Below, piece by piece: positions 11,240-22,889 of a DNA stretch of 60,000 bases; the first letter of the stretch is position 1; each line of letters begins with the position of its first letter. The translations under genes were made by a program, and so were the position numbers. The stretch is from positions 189,129,391-189,189,390 of the forward strand of contig NC_081406.1 of NCBI RefSeq assembly GCF_030272615.1, written 5' to 3'. The notes beneath the pieces were generated by a model. That model searched no databases. It saw nothing but the letters and a program-made list of their open reading frames with translations, and had not been told where the DNA came from. The DNA is from Cryptomeria japonica. Taxonomy: Eukaryota > Streptophyta > Pinopsida > Cupressales > Cupressaceae.

Positions 11240-12154
11240 TATTGGAATCCAAGAACACTGAGAGGGGGGGTGAATCAGTGTTATGTCAGTAACACAAGAT
11301 TTTACCCTTTTATACCATACACATATAAACTAGTAAACAAATAAACATATAGCATGAAGCAAATAAACCATCCACATAAATGAACACCATAACACACATA
11401 ATTTGTACATGGAAAACCTCAAAGAGGAAAAATCATAGTGGGATTTGTGACCCACAATATCAGTTTACTGGCCATATGAAAGGATATTACATTTAATGGG
11501 GTCCTACACATGTAGGAAGGCACACTGTCTAGAGCATATTTCCCATCACTAAAGATTATCACTGACTACAAGCTTCTATTGAAGTAAAACAATAAAATTG
11601 AACCAAAAAATGCACCTGCTATGCTAGATAGAGTTCCGGTTCTAGCTCTTCTCTGTACCGGTTCAAAAACCCTGAACACTACTACCGATATCTCTTCTCC
11701 TCCAAGAATTCTTCCCAAGCTATCTACATATCATTACATGATATAACACTCACATACAAATGTTCTACATACATATACTTCGCATTATGTAGTTATGCTA
11801 TATTCTCCTATGCCACATCCTCTGTCATGTCCTTTTTTCATTATATACAAAATGACCTAGCAGACTGACCTATATACCCATTATAAATAATATTCCTTAT
11901 GTCGGCTTACAATACATTACAAAAGATATCCAATATCGGCCTTGACAATAATTTCAAATTGATTTTCCAAATAAGTCTTCCTTGATGTCGGCTTCCTTGA
12001 AGTATTGATGTCGATGTCGATGTCGGTATAATCCTAGATACTCCAATGTTGGTGTCTGCCGGTATATGCCTCCTAATGCCGGTAAATGATTTCCATCTAA
12101 TCTTGTTGCCATCAATGACAATAAAATGAATCCGATGAGTGTCAATTTCCAACA
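11240..12154 (-). mobile_element. 5' LTR of the minus-strand copia-like element
   Basis: Read on the minus strand it starts TGTTGGAAATTGAC at 12154 and ends in TCCAATA at 11240, next to the primer site. The terminal CA has decayed to TA. It contains the phrase CACCCCCCCCTCTCAGTG near its end, common in plant copia LTRs. Length is 915 bp. It lies immediately upstream of the + copy of ORF X, so this element probably inserted in or near that gene's 5' flank. The expected duplication at 12155-12159 would be ATTTT, but its partner was not found. Confidence 0.8.
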
Positions 12155-12184
12155 ATTTTGTTATCAAGTATTGAAAGTTTTTTG

Positions 12185-15100
12185 ATGGTTGGAAACCCTA
12201 GCACCGAAGCAGAAGAGGTATTTATCAGTGAATCTTACTCTTTGTTTCAAAGTTTAACATATTGTAGTATGGATACTCCACATCTAGTTGATGTGACCAA
12301 GAGAGAAAGACCTGAATACAAACAACATCCATACAAGTTAGAGGAAACTGACCCTGTTGGTGCCTTATCCGATGTACTAAATGGTATTTTGCATGTAGAG
12401 GATGTAAGATACTTTTATCACTACAAACTTGAAGACTTGGGAGTTGCAGTTATTTATGAGCAATATAGATCTCTGTGTAATGAACAAGGAAGATCGAAAT
12501 AATAGTTTAGAAGCATAGACGATAAAGGTTTTCATCATGCGATCAATTTCATTGATGATTTTGATGACAATTTGGTGATATTTGTTTTGAGCCATATTCA
12601 TGATCAGTTCATGTGGTTGGACAGACCTCACAAAATTACTAAGGTAGCAATCCATGTTGTACCTTCTTCTGCCCAACTGGTGAAGTGCCATTGCTTAGGT
12701 CTTTACCTAAGAATGATGTTCAAAAGTTAACTAGATCTAAATGGGATAAAATAGCCATGACCGTGAATGATATTAATGATTCTGCTGTTAAATTTGTATC
12801 TATGGTGATTGGCTATAGAATTTTCTATTCAAGCAGAATGAACAACATACAGGCAACAGCTATTCACACTGCCTATCAGATGATTAAGGAGGATGTTGAT
12901 TATGATCTTTGTGAAGCAGTGAGAAGCCAATTAGTGACAAATTTGGAAGTTGTGAACAAAGACAAGAAGTTGAGATTCAATTTTGGACAACTTATCATGG
13001 GCTTATTCTTTTATTTCCAAAAAATTTTCCCCAGTATTGGTAATGTATAATGGATAACCGGGACACCTGCCCTATTGCAGATAAAGAATAGCATTATGAT
13101 GCTAAAAACCAAGTTCGATGATATTTCATGGGGATATTTTAAGAAATTTTAGAAGGAAATGCATGCTAGGGAACGCATACCAACAAAGGTAGTCAATCGG
13201 TATGAGGATTCTATTTGTTTTATGGTTGACACAGATACATGATTGATGGAAGTTGTTATTCCTAGGACCACATGGGTAATGCCCATGGGATATGAAGTAG
13301 ATAAAGATATACTCATTTCCTATGCTAACCATTTATTAGGCCAACCGGTAGATGCTACTACTGAGAGGTTTGGAACCTACAAGGAGAAACTACTGAAAGT
13401 GCATTATGAATTATAGAAACTAGTGATTGCAAAGAAAATAAGAGAAGAGGTACAGGGCTTTGTTGGGTAAGCTGGATTCACAAAAGAACAAATAGCTACA
13501 GCAAGAGCCAAATATGAGGCTCAACAAGGTGGAACTTCCAGTGTACCAACCGGTACTCCCACCGGTAAGACCAGAGCAGCCAAAGTAACTGAGAAGAAGA
13601 AAGCACAAGAAACTAAGGTGAAGCCTATTGAATCCCAAAGAGGGGAACCCTCTAAAATATGATTTCGAAGGAAAGGTAAAATTGTTGAACCTCCTGTTGT
13701 GCCTACCCAAACTGGAAAAAGAAAGAAGGAGAAAGCTCATAAATTGGTGACAAATATTGAGGAAATGGAATCAGAAGAAGATAAGAAAACACTAAGGGCA
13801 AGTGCTAAGAAGAAGAATACTACTCGAAAAGGTAAAGAAACTACAAAAATAATGACACTTGAAGATTCTTTAACTAGAATGATTAGAATCATTAAGGAGT
13901 ATGGTATTTACAAAGGTTTAAACATATTGTTTACTCATTTGTCTGAAATTCAACGAAGGAAGATTGAAGATGCAGTCATCTTTAGTATGAACAAGTATAG
14001 CAGAGCACTCATTGAGCTACAAGGGAAATTTCTAGACACTTTGTATAATATTATTGATGCAAGATGGCAAGCCACCATTAGACAGGATAAAGAATTTATT
14101 GATTACACTCTTAAACACCTGCAACCAAAAGATAGTAAGGAAGAAATAGAAGATGTATGAGTAAATGCAAAATCCTGTCTTAGATCCAAGAAAAGACTGA
14201 CTAGAATGTTGATAGGAGATATTGAATCAGTCCAAAAGGAGAATGAAATTTTGATAAAGAAATCTTTAGGTCTCATCCCTAAAGAAGAAGAAAAAGATGA
14301 AGAAGATGAGGATGATACACCTGTTAAGTTAAAGGGAGAATATTTTCTCGAGGGTGTTAAGCCTATAGATTTGGAGTCAGGTAATAAGTACTTGTACGAT
14401 GATCCTATTGATACTGAACCAGTAGATATAACAGATGATGATATTGGTGATGTTGATAATGTAGATTTTTTTGAAGTTGGTGTACAGATGTTGGATACTC
14501 AGCAGGAATAGGTTGAGAACAAAGGAGAAGAGAAAGAAGTAGACAAAAGCTCAACTGAGCAACCGATGAATTCTCAATCCGTAGGAACACAAACTCCACC
14601 GGTAAATGCAACCAAAGATACAAATGTAAATGATTCTATCAATAACAGCTAGAAGGATATGGTTGGGGAAAAGAAGGCAGAGGAGGCACTGACTACTGAA
14701 AAAAGTGTGGAAATACAACCACCATCGGTAAAGGAACATCATGTTGAAACTAAACTTCCACTGATCACTAAAACAACACAGAAGGAACAAATAGAGATAG
14801 GGAAAGAGAAAACAAAGGAAGAAAAGATAGAGAAAAAAAGGAAGATAGATAATAAGGATCAAGAGAAGAAGAAGAAAACCTTGATCGATGATGATGATGA
14901 TGAGGACTCCATGAGTATTAAAGGTCCTATAAATATGGACAATCTAAGTTCTTCTGCGTTAATGGAGATTGCTATTGCTATGCAATCTCGTGCATATAAG
15001 AAGAGGCTGAAGGAACAACAAAGAGAAGCACAGACTATAAGGACTATTGTTGAAATTTTGTCAAGTCTTCTACCAGAGACTAAAACAGAACATTTGGCTA

Positions 15101-15738
15101 CCCCTATTGCCAAACTTGGATAGTTAGTTGTTGATGCCAGTGAACAACTAAAATCACTTGAAGAGGAAACTCATGCTTTAGCAGAAAAAGATTACAAGAA
15201 GAGAAGGGGAGAACAATTGATTTCATAAATTGACAAAGGTAAGGTTGCTTTAATAGTGAACAAAGGTATTTTGATAACTAGAATAGAAACTGGAGGTAAA
15301 ATTTTGGCCACTATATATAAAGTATCATTATTTTGTTCTGACTTAAAGAAAAAGAGAGACAATACCAAGAAGGAACTAGAAAGGATAAGTGAAGCATACA
15401 TATCAATATAGGACTCTGCTTTGGCTTTTGGTAAATCAGCTGATGCCTTATAGCACATATTAGAAATTTATGATTTTGAATAGGTGAAGTGGATAAGATC
15501 CTTGAAGGAGCTGACGAATCAGTTAATTCCGAAGGTTGAAATTATACATAGACCATACAAGGAGTCTAAAGAAATTTTGGCTACCTTGAAGATGAGCACT
15601 ATTGATGCTATGGAAGAATTTGTTGCACAGATTTTGACACATGTTGAAATCACTGAGACACTGTTAGAAACATGGGACAATGATCTTAAACAGTTGAAAT
15701 TTCATTTCAGTGATATTTTCTTGAGAATTGCATTGTAA
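12185..15738 (+). pseudogene. ORF X, plus-strand copy
   Basis: About 1,180 codons survive with one frameshift (near 12690) and a series of stops (for example near 12500, 13048, 13222, 14158, 14509, 14650, 15121 and 15226). The start ATGGTTGGAAACCC at 12185 aligns with the start of the minus copy. The N-terminal half has the shared blocks VEDVRYFYHYKLED, FVSMVIGYRIFYSS, ICFMVDTD and PRTTWVMPMGYEVD. The middle is rich in K and E (PTGKTRAAKVTEKK region). The C-terminal third is acidic and coiled-coil-like, ending at TAA 15736-15738. There is no catalytic motif that I know. Its position just before a polypurine tract and LTR makes it the last gene of a copia-like element, the slot used by env-like or extra ORFs in Sireviruses. 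Function is unknown. Confidence 0.78.
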
Positions 15739-16029
15739 AGACCTTAAAAAATTTATCTCTATATATACATGCAGTTTTTGATGACAAATTTTGATGTAAT
15801 GTATGTATTTTACTTCTTTATTTGACATTTTTGTCAAAGGGGGAGTAGGAATAGTTAAGAGTCTAGTCAAAATTGTGTATGTACTGTTAAGGGGGATTAA
15901 TGATTTCATTTTTGTAATGGCATGCAATTGGTAAGGGGGAGTGTATGTCATTTAGTCACTTTTTGTGTTGCACACTTAGTTGACAAAAAAAAAATTATAA
16001 GTGTTGCCATCAATGCCAAAGGAGGAGAT
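15739..16029 (+). other. 3' noncoding region and polypurine tract after ORF X
   Basis: It carries three G-rich purine runs: CAAAGGGGGAGTAGG at 15836, TAAGGGGGAGTG at 15932, and the terminal AAAGGAGGAGAT at 16018-16029 next to the LTR. Repeated purine tracts before a 3' LTR are usual in plant copia elements. Confidence 0.6.
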
Positions 16030-17287
16030 TGTTGGAATTTGATCATTTGGTCAACTGGTAATGTAATGTAATGTTTTGATGCATTCGGTACTTGTTTGTA
16101 GATGAAAAGAGATTAAATTGATATATGATGACTATTCTGCATGTTGTCATTGATGGAAACTATATTAACTTGTCATCTATATTATACAGTGCAACTGGTA
16201 AAGGTTAACAAGTAAACAAAGGCAATTCCATCATAACCGGTAAATAAGTTCTCAAATGGTAAAATGACTAATAGAGTCTCACACTGACAACTGGTACATG
16301 AAATCCATGAAGGATGAAGGAAAGTAGTTTTGCAGCAACGTTGATGATTGTCAGATGAAGATAACTTTATGATCACACGAGTAGATTTGATCAGATGAAT
16401 GAGATCTGACCAACAAGGCAAAGATCAAGAAACACAGTTAACCGGTAGTGATGAAAATCACTCAGATCGATAAAATGGCACAAAATTGGATTTGTTATGT
16501 CGGTGGCCAACATAACTAAATCATACAATGCAAGATTTTCTAGATGCATTGAACCTAGGGAATTGTAATAAGGTTCTAGCTGACCTTATGATAATTTTTA
16601 TTGTGTGATGAGGTATGAAAGGATATATATACATGAGCTTGATAGTGTGATATGTGATGAGAGAATTTTGTATTTCTGATAGTGCGAAGATCAGAGGATT
16701 TGAGAGATGAAGTCTTTGTGATGTTGTAATGTTCTAAAGCAGATCTTATAAGACACAGAAGCTATTATACTAAGATCATTTGTAGTTGTCGTCTTCCTAA
16801 AAGTTGCAGCAAAAAAATCCTCTTACAAGGTCACTCCTAACAAGGCACAGTTAGATCCTAACAGTTTTGATCATTAAGTCCTTTAACCAGGTGACACATT
16901 AACTTGTGTTTGCAAATCCCAGTAACTTGAGTAGCTCCTAACAGGGCTGGTCCTCATTGGCCTTTTTGTAAATCTCTTAACCAAGCTTAGACACTTCTAA
17001 CAAGGTGTGCCCCTAACTGGGTGTTGTAGACCTTAACCGGTCAAATCTCTATACTACAAATAGTGGATCTTGTGGGTACTAACTCCCACCATGGTTTTTC
17101 CCATTTGGGTTTTCTACGTATAAAATCTTATGTCATGTGGTTTATGCTTTATGTGGTGATTGCATACTTGGTGTTATTTCTTGCATGTCTATTTAGTTTT
17201 AAGTTGGTGAAATTGATATTCAATTTTGTATTGTTTTTACTATCACTGATTCACCCTCGCTCTCAGTGCCATATAAGTTCATTAGCA
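16030..17287 (+). mobile_element. 3' LTR of the plus-strand copia-like element
   Basis: It starts TGTTGGAATTTGATC directly after the polypurine tract. It contains the typical late-LTR phrases CCATGGTTTTTCCC and GATTCACCCTCGCTCTCAGTG and ends TTCATTAGCA. Its opening matches that of the minus-strand LTR (TGTTGGAA). The right end abuts the long direct repeat at 17288 and is inferred from the CA|TG junction and the usual spacing after CTCTCAGTG. There is no internal coding sequence. Confidence 0.72.
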
Positions 17288-17984
17288 TGTTTTATACTAT
17301 GCATTATTAAAACCCAATGGTGAATGCTAAACAAAATTGATGGGGACTGTTAAAACCAAACTAGTAGTTGAAGTGACACCATCGCAAGTGGGGTAGTTAA
17401 GACCCTTGTCATCAATTTGAAAAGAGTTACTTTGTAAACTAAAACCGAACCCCCACTTACCTAGTGCCATGAACCACCACCACTACAATATGTGAAGTTA
17501 AGAGCCTGAGAAAGAGGGCAACGTGCCTCTCCCAGGTGGTAAACTGATTCAAATAGTTAGTGAACATGATTTTTAAATCTATGATTGTAGGGAAAAATGC
17601 AATGCCTTTAGCATATAGGTAATACGTAGTTATTATTTTTTAGACACTCAGCAGAAAAGAAGAGAGGAGACTCTAAAATCGATTAGCCAGTTTGGGAAAG
17701 AAAACCAGAAAGGAGAAGAAGGGAAAATCAATATAATTCCATAAATAATTTGTGCAATCTGATTCAAGAATCGAATTTTGAGGTAGGCAATTTTGTTCTT
17801 TCCGTATTATGCTTGAATATTAGGAAAATTATTGTTGAATTTGAAATCTATGGCAAACTTATATATTTATCTTTGTTTGAAATATGGAATCTCTGAATGT
17901 CTGAATTGTTGATTGCCAAAATGTATTTATGTTTAGTTGATGATAGGATCAACAATTCAAAGCTTTACATATACATATATGCAC

Positions 17985-18006
17985 ATGTGTGTGTGTGTGT
18001 GCGTGC

Positions 18007-18052
<46 letters not shown>

Positions 18053-18125
18053 GTGTGTGTGTATGTGTGCTATATATATATCTGTGTGTGTTTGTGTGTG
18101 TGTGTGTACATATGTATATATTCAT
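17985..18125. repeat. TG/TA compound microsatellite in copy A
   Basis: Runs of GT, AT and GT follow one another, with GCGTGCGTGT inside. Copy B carries a different TA/CA arrangement at the same place, so the tract changed after the repeats separated. Confidence 0.9.
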
Positions 18126-18342
18126 ACATAAATTTATGAATAAATTCTTGAAACCGATCACTTCCTAAACCTGGATGAATTTTTACTTTCATATTTTGCA
18201 AAATTAAAAGAAGATGAAAATATTTCCAAATTATATCTCTTTCAAATGTTCTTATTTCATTTTTTTCTCTGTTGCGTAAAAGATCTCTAGTTGATTTTCT
18301 TTCAAATATGCTGAAAACAACAATGAATTGTCCCAACACAGT

Positions 18343-18550
18343 GTATATATATATACATATACATATATATACACATATATGTATATATATGAATATGTAT
18401 ATGTGTGTGTGTGTGTGTGTGAATATATATATATATAAATATGTATGTATATATATGTATATGTACATATGTACATATTATATATTTATATATACATATA
18501 TATGTATATGTTATATGTTATATGTATATACATACATATATATATACACT
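18343..18550. repeat. TA/TG/TAC compound microsatellite in copy A
   Basis: Alternating TATA, TACA and TGTG runs. The matching place in copy B (about 49340-49375) holds only a short (TG)n, so copy A has expanded here or copy B has contracted. Confidence 0.88.
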
Positions 18551-19822
18551 GAGTATTTAAAAGATGGTTTACATAATATGTTGGTATATGTGTTCTTGGA
18601 TTTCAACCTGAGAAGAGAAAACCTGTCAACAAGCAAACTTAGTCAGTTATCATGAGAGTAAAGATATAAATGTAAACTTAAATTCAAAAAAAATTACTAC
18701 TATTAATGAAACATAAACTAAATTTAATTTTAGTATTGAAAAATAGAAACATAGAGGAATAATATTCAAGTAAAGAATTAATGAATGCAAGAAAAAATAA
18801 GAAACATAGATTTAAAAGAACGTGTACTCATATCTTTCATTTGTGTATTCTTTATATGCAAATATGTGCATACATGTGTTGCACCTTCTTTACTTCATTT
18901 TAAATGTTTATTTAATACTGAAAACGAAAAGATTGATTTATTGCAAATGGATTTACATTTTATTGTTTGCATGTGAATGATAGTGCATAACATATAATTT
19001 AAAGATATTGTATGAAAGGAATAGGCATGCTAGATGAAGGAATATGCTAGTCAGTCATGTCTTTTATGGGAAAATGTACATTCCAATATGGGTGTCGAAT
19101 ATGGGGTTTTAGAGAGTATAGTTTGCTTTTCCAAACTATCTTATTTCTATGCATGGTATTATACTCGGTCGATTAACTTATTGACCATCGGAATATATGG
19201 ATGTATTTATGACTCTCTACCATATCCTTCTATTGATCTTTCTTGTTTCTTAAATGAGTTAGAATAAATGAAAATGCATGTATCAAACTAGGCATGCACC
19301 AAGATTCCATCTTGCATATCAAATTCTTCTTGCTAAGCAATTCGTGCAGGGTCAAGTATTCTTGAATGATTAAGAATTTTGGGGAGGTGTGTGCTTCAAC
19401 GTTAGGTGGAAAAAGAACCTGAATCTTGTTCTTATATTCATTCAAAGGATTTAATTGAAGATAGATAAAGGATTGGATATCAAAAGACGCATCTCATCTC
19501 TTTATTGTGTATTTATCTTTATATGAATATTTCAGCTTAAGGCAATTAAATTCCTAAGTTATGTAATGAAATTATGATAGATGGTTAGTATGATTGAAAT
19601 ACTATGAAAGTGTACTCTATGTTGTAAGAATACTATATTATATCTCTTTATTGAATTAGACTTGTTGTGTCAATTATTGTACTCGCATATGTAATGACAT
19701 TATGTGATTATGGAATGATTAGAGAGAAACAAATGAATTTATTAAATTAAATATAGATTTGTTTGAAGAATAAAGATTATTAGTTCTTTTATTGAAGTTA
19801 TAGCATCCACATCTTTACATTT

Positions 19823-19834
19823 TGGTATTAGAGC
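19823..19834 (+). promoter_or_regulatory. Primer-binding site, tRNA-Met type, one mismatch
   Basis: TGGTATTAGAGC lies three bases after the CA end of direct repeat A and differs by one base from the standard site. Chromoviruses and copia elements both use this tRNA. Confidence 0.7.
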
Positions 19835-19889
19835 TCTCAGTTTATAGCACTAGAACCTATGAGCTCACTAAAAACTTTGAAAGAATCTA

Positions 19890-20381
19890 ATGATTGAGTA
19901 TTCTTGTGCTAGAATGGTGCATCTCAGAAAGACTGCTAGAAATTCATTGACTAGGAATAAACGCTACCTAAGGGTTAAGAAAGAAAGAGAAGCAATTGAA
20001 AAAAAAATTGAAGAAACCAACAAAGACAATGCAATCTATTTAAGCGACACCGAAACCTTAAGTCATGTTGTGTCTCTAATTCGTCAGGAGAAAAGGAAAA
20101 TCAAGGAAACTGTCAACTTCATACCTCCAGACTCTCCTACAAAATCCAACTCTTTTCCACTTTCTGGAGAAAGACCTATTGAGTGGAGTATTGGTGTAGA
20201 AATGATTTGTAAAGATCAATGTAAGCCCACTCTATTGGAAATAATTTCAATTTCCACTAGTGATGAATTTGAAGGGTACACACCCCATAGCTATGTTTCA
20301 GAAGAGGAATCCATGGGTTATCTACCCTATGACTATGATCATGGTTTTGAACCAAAAATCAGAGAAGTGTGTCCCTCTTGA
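19890..20381 (+). CDS. Hypothetical 5' reading frame of the bracketed element
   Basis: An open frame of 163 codons starts about 55 bp after the primer site; the ATG at 19914 (MVHLRKTARNSLTR) is the more likely start. The first 60 residues are very basic and helix-prone, and the rest is acidic (SEEESMGYLPYDYDHG). No zinc knuckle or gag motif is visible. Its position is that of gag, so it may be the truncated N-terminus of a gag protein, but I do not recognise the family. The gag C-terminus and the protease active site that should follow are absent before 20644. Confidence 0.4.
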   Translation: MIEYSCARMVHLRKTARNSLTRNKRYLRVKKEREAIEKKIEETNKDNAIYLSDTETLSHVVSLIRQEKRKIKETVNFIPPDSPTKSNSFPLSGERPIEWSIGVEMICKDQCKPTLLEIISISTSDEFEGYTPHSYVSEEESMGYLPYDYDHGFEPKIREVCPS

Positions 20382-20643
20382 TCATGTAACTGAAAGTAAA
20401 TCTGAGTGGTATTCACCCCTTGACTATCCTAAAAGTCACTCTATGTAACCAATTGGATATTTGAAATCCATACTATTAATAATAGAACTTTGGATTGTCA
20501 AAGCTAGTGCATGATGTTTCTTAGGTCCTTTATGTTTATGAATCATGTCTTATTCTATCTGGAATATATTTAAAATATATTAAGATCCAATTCAACTGAA
20601 ACTTCAAGTGAAAACAATCAAGCAGAGAAGAGGGTAGATTCTA

Positions 20644-22101
20644 TTTTGCAGTGATTTAGAGCTTCCTAATTTCCAAACTCAAGTTCATCTATATGTAGCA
20701 CCACTGGGATCATATGATGTGATCTTAGGTATTAATTGGTTAACTGAGCATAAAGTTGCAGTAAACTATGAGGACAAAGTTTTCAGTTGCTTAGATGATT
20801 ATGGAAATCTAGTTGAGATTCATGTGTCTTGAAATCCTCTTCAATTGAGACACATCTCTGCTATGCAAATCAAAGCTCAAAGGAAGGGATGTTCCATTTT
20901 TTCTATCATTGTAAGTGACTTGGATAATGCCAAGAAGATCCCGAAGGATTATCCAGCTCTCAAAGAGTTGTGGGATGTTTTTTCCAAAAAATCTTACTAA
21001 GTTACCACCTAAAAGGGAATTTGACTTTAGAACTCTTACCTGGAACTGAGCCACAATCCAAGGCTCCTTACATAATGACAACCACCAAACTATATGAGCT
21101 CAAGGCTCAATTGCAGGAGTTATTTAAAAAGGGTTTCATAAGACCAAGTGTATCTCCATGGGGTGCTCCAGTAATCGTCGTGAACAAGGATGGAACCTTG
21201 AGATTATGTATTGATTACAAAATGTTGAACAAGGTGACCATTAAGAACAAGTATCCTTTTCCTAGGATAGATGAGCTATTTGATCAGATGAAGGGTGCTA
21301 CCGTATTCTCTAAGATCGACCTTAGATTAGGATAACAACAATTGAGGATAAAGGAAGAGGATATCCCAAAGATAGCATTTCAAAGCCGGTATGGGCATTA
21401 CAAGTTCACAGTAGCAACTTTTGGTCTGACAAATGCTCCAGTAGTGCTCATGAACCTTATGAATAGTAGCTTTAAAGATTACTTGGATGATTTTGTGCTT
21501 GTATTCATTGATGATATTTTGATTTATTCCAAGAATGAAGAAGAACATAAGAAGCACTTGAGAATAGTCTTACAATGGCTAAGAGATCAAAATCTTTTTG
21601 GTAAGTTTTCAAAGTGTTCTTTCTTTCAGAAGAAGGTACACTATTTAGGCCATGTTATAACTGCAGAGGGGGTTTTTGTTGATCATACAAAGATTGAGGC
21701 AATTTTAGATTGGCCAACACCTCAGGATGTTATAGAGGTTCAAAGTTTTAAGGGTCTTTCAGGATACTATCGGAAGTATGTGGAAGGATTTTCCAGGATA
21801 GCAACACCTATTACTTCTCTTTAGAAGAAGGGAAATAATTTGAATGGACTGAGAAATGTGAAGAGGAATTTAATATTTTTAAGCAGAAGTTGACATCAAC
21901 ACTAGTATTAACTATACCAGATCCTAATGGAGACTTCATAGTGATTACAAATGTCTCAGGTGAAGGTGTAGGAGTAGTGTTGATGCAAGAAGGAAAAGTG
22001 GTTTCTTTCAAGTCTAGGAAACTGAAGCAATATGAATTGAAATATGCATGGCATGAGTTACAGTTTTTGGCTATTGTTCATGCATTATAGATGTGGAGGC
22101 A
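20644..22101 (+). pseudogene. Chromovirus pol, protease end, reverse transcriptase and RNase H start
   Basis: It begins inside the aspartic protease (SYDVILGINWLTEH, the flap-side ILG motif); the active-site half is missing. Two frameshifts near 20980 and 21030 lead into the reverse transcriptase, with [25 protein letters not shown], the Asp of FSKIDLR and the catalytic pair in [10 protein letters not shown] near 21505. The thumb and connection ([22 protein letters not shown]) follow. RNase H begins near 21930 (a first catalytic Asp is not preserved in VITNVSGEG). Stops occur near 20830, 21333, 21822 and 22088. Coding stops in the RNase H at a 788-bp insertion. The domain order marks Ty3/gypsy, and the chromodomain remnant at 28833 marks it a chromovirus. 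Confidence 0.88.
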
Positions 22102-22889
22102 AGATCCAGGAGCATCCCTGGTCTATGAGAAATCTTGCATCAACCAAAAAAATATTTCCTTAATTTTGTTCCCTGTTCAGTTCATGTAGCAGTTTTTTGT
22201 GTTTCTTTCAGTGTATTTTGTTTTTTTTATCTTCCATTGTAGAATAGATTATTTGGTTCTAGGCATGTTATTGTGCATTATTCTAGATTTCCAGTTCATT
22301 TGGGTTATTTTCCAGTGAGTTGTTCTTTCCGGAGTAAATGATTCTGGTTTCCGGAGCAGTTTTGAGCTTATCGTCTATGTTGGATATTTCTTCTTTTTTG
22401 AAGTGATTTATTGGATTGCAGATCAATTTGGCACCACACCCAATGTTCTTAGGCTCTTGGATGACCTTCCTTTGTGGTCCATACTTTTAGATTATTCTTG
22501 GCAGTTGAGATCTTCACCTTTTGGGGCTGACTTGTCCTACACATTTCATTTTCCTTCCTTGGTTAAAGTAATATTTTATGGCCAACCCAGATGTGTTATA
22601 GAGGATATATATTGTTTTTATAGTCATTAGGGAGATATCAATCAGAATGAGGATCTAGATTCATGATTAGAGAACTGAAGAACTCTGAGAGTTCTGGATG
22701 GCTTGTAATCTAGTATGTTATCCTGCATGTAACCGATTGATTATCGGATGTTCTATGATGATAATATGATGATGCAGATGTCTGATTTTGTAATATTTAT
22801 ATGTCTTTTATTTTTGTTTCCATTGTGTTACTCTTGCTGCATGAATTGGTAAGTTCTCTTTGAGGACCCACCGGACCATGGTTGCATCA
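22102..22889. mobile_element. 788-bp insertion in RNase H, probable solo LTR, duplication AGGCA
   Basis: The RNase H codons for Met-Trp-Arg-His-Tyr are split: AGGCA occurs at 22097-22101 and again at 22890-22894, so removing the insert and one copy rejoins the frame. The insert ends in CA, as an LTR should, but begins AGATCC instead of TG. A T-to-A change at the first base would explain this. It has no coding content; a 75-codon frame at 22403-22630 shows no known motif. Solo LTR is the best reading because of the 5-bp duplication; a small DNA transposon is possible. Confidence 0.75.

Larger units (their letters stand above)
17288..19819 (+). repeat. Long direct repeat, copy A (probable 5' LTR)
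   Basis: It is homologous along its whole length to 48248-50688; by eye about nine bases in ten agree outside the microsatellites. It starts TGTTTTATACTATGCAT and ends CATCTTTACA. A tRNA-Met-like primer site follows three bases later, which argues that it is a 5' LTR. An alternative start is TGTTAAAACC at 17348, preceded by the purine-like TTGATGGGGAC. If that is right, 17288-17347 is internal sequence and copy A is also a 3' LTR of something. No target duplication is visible: the flanks are TAGCA on the left and AATAA after copy B. It has no protein gene; the open frames across it come from TA/TG repeats. Confidence 0.7.

Noticed and set aside
17897-18655. Open frames of 60-132 codons on both strands rich in Ile, Tyr, Val and Cys
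   Set aside because: They are produced by TA/TG microsatellites that have no stop in some frames; there is no protein signature.
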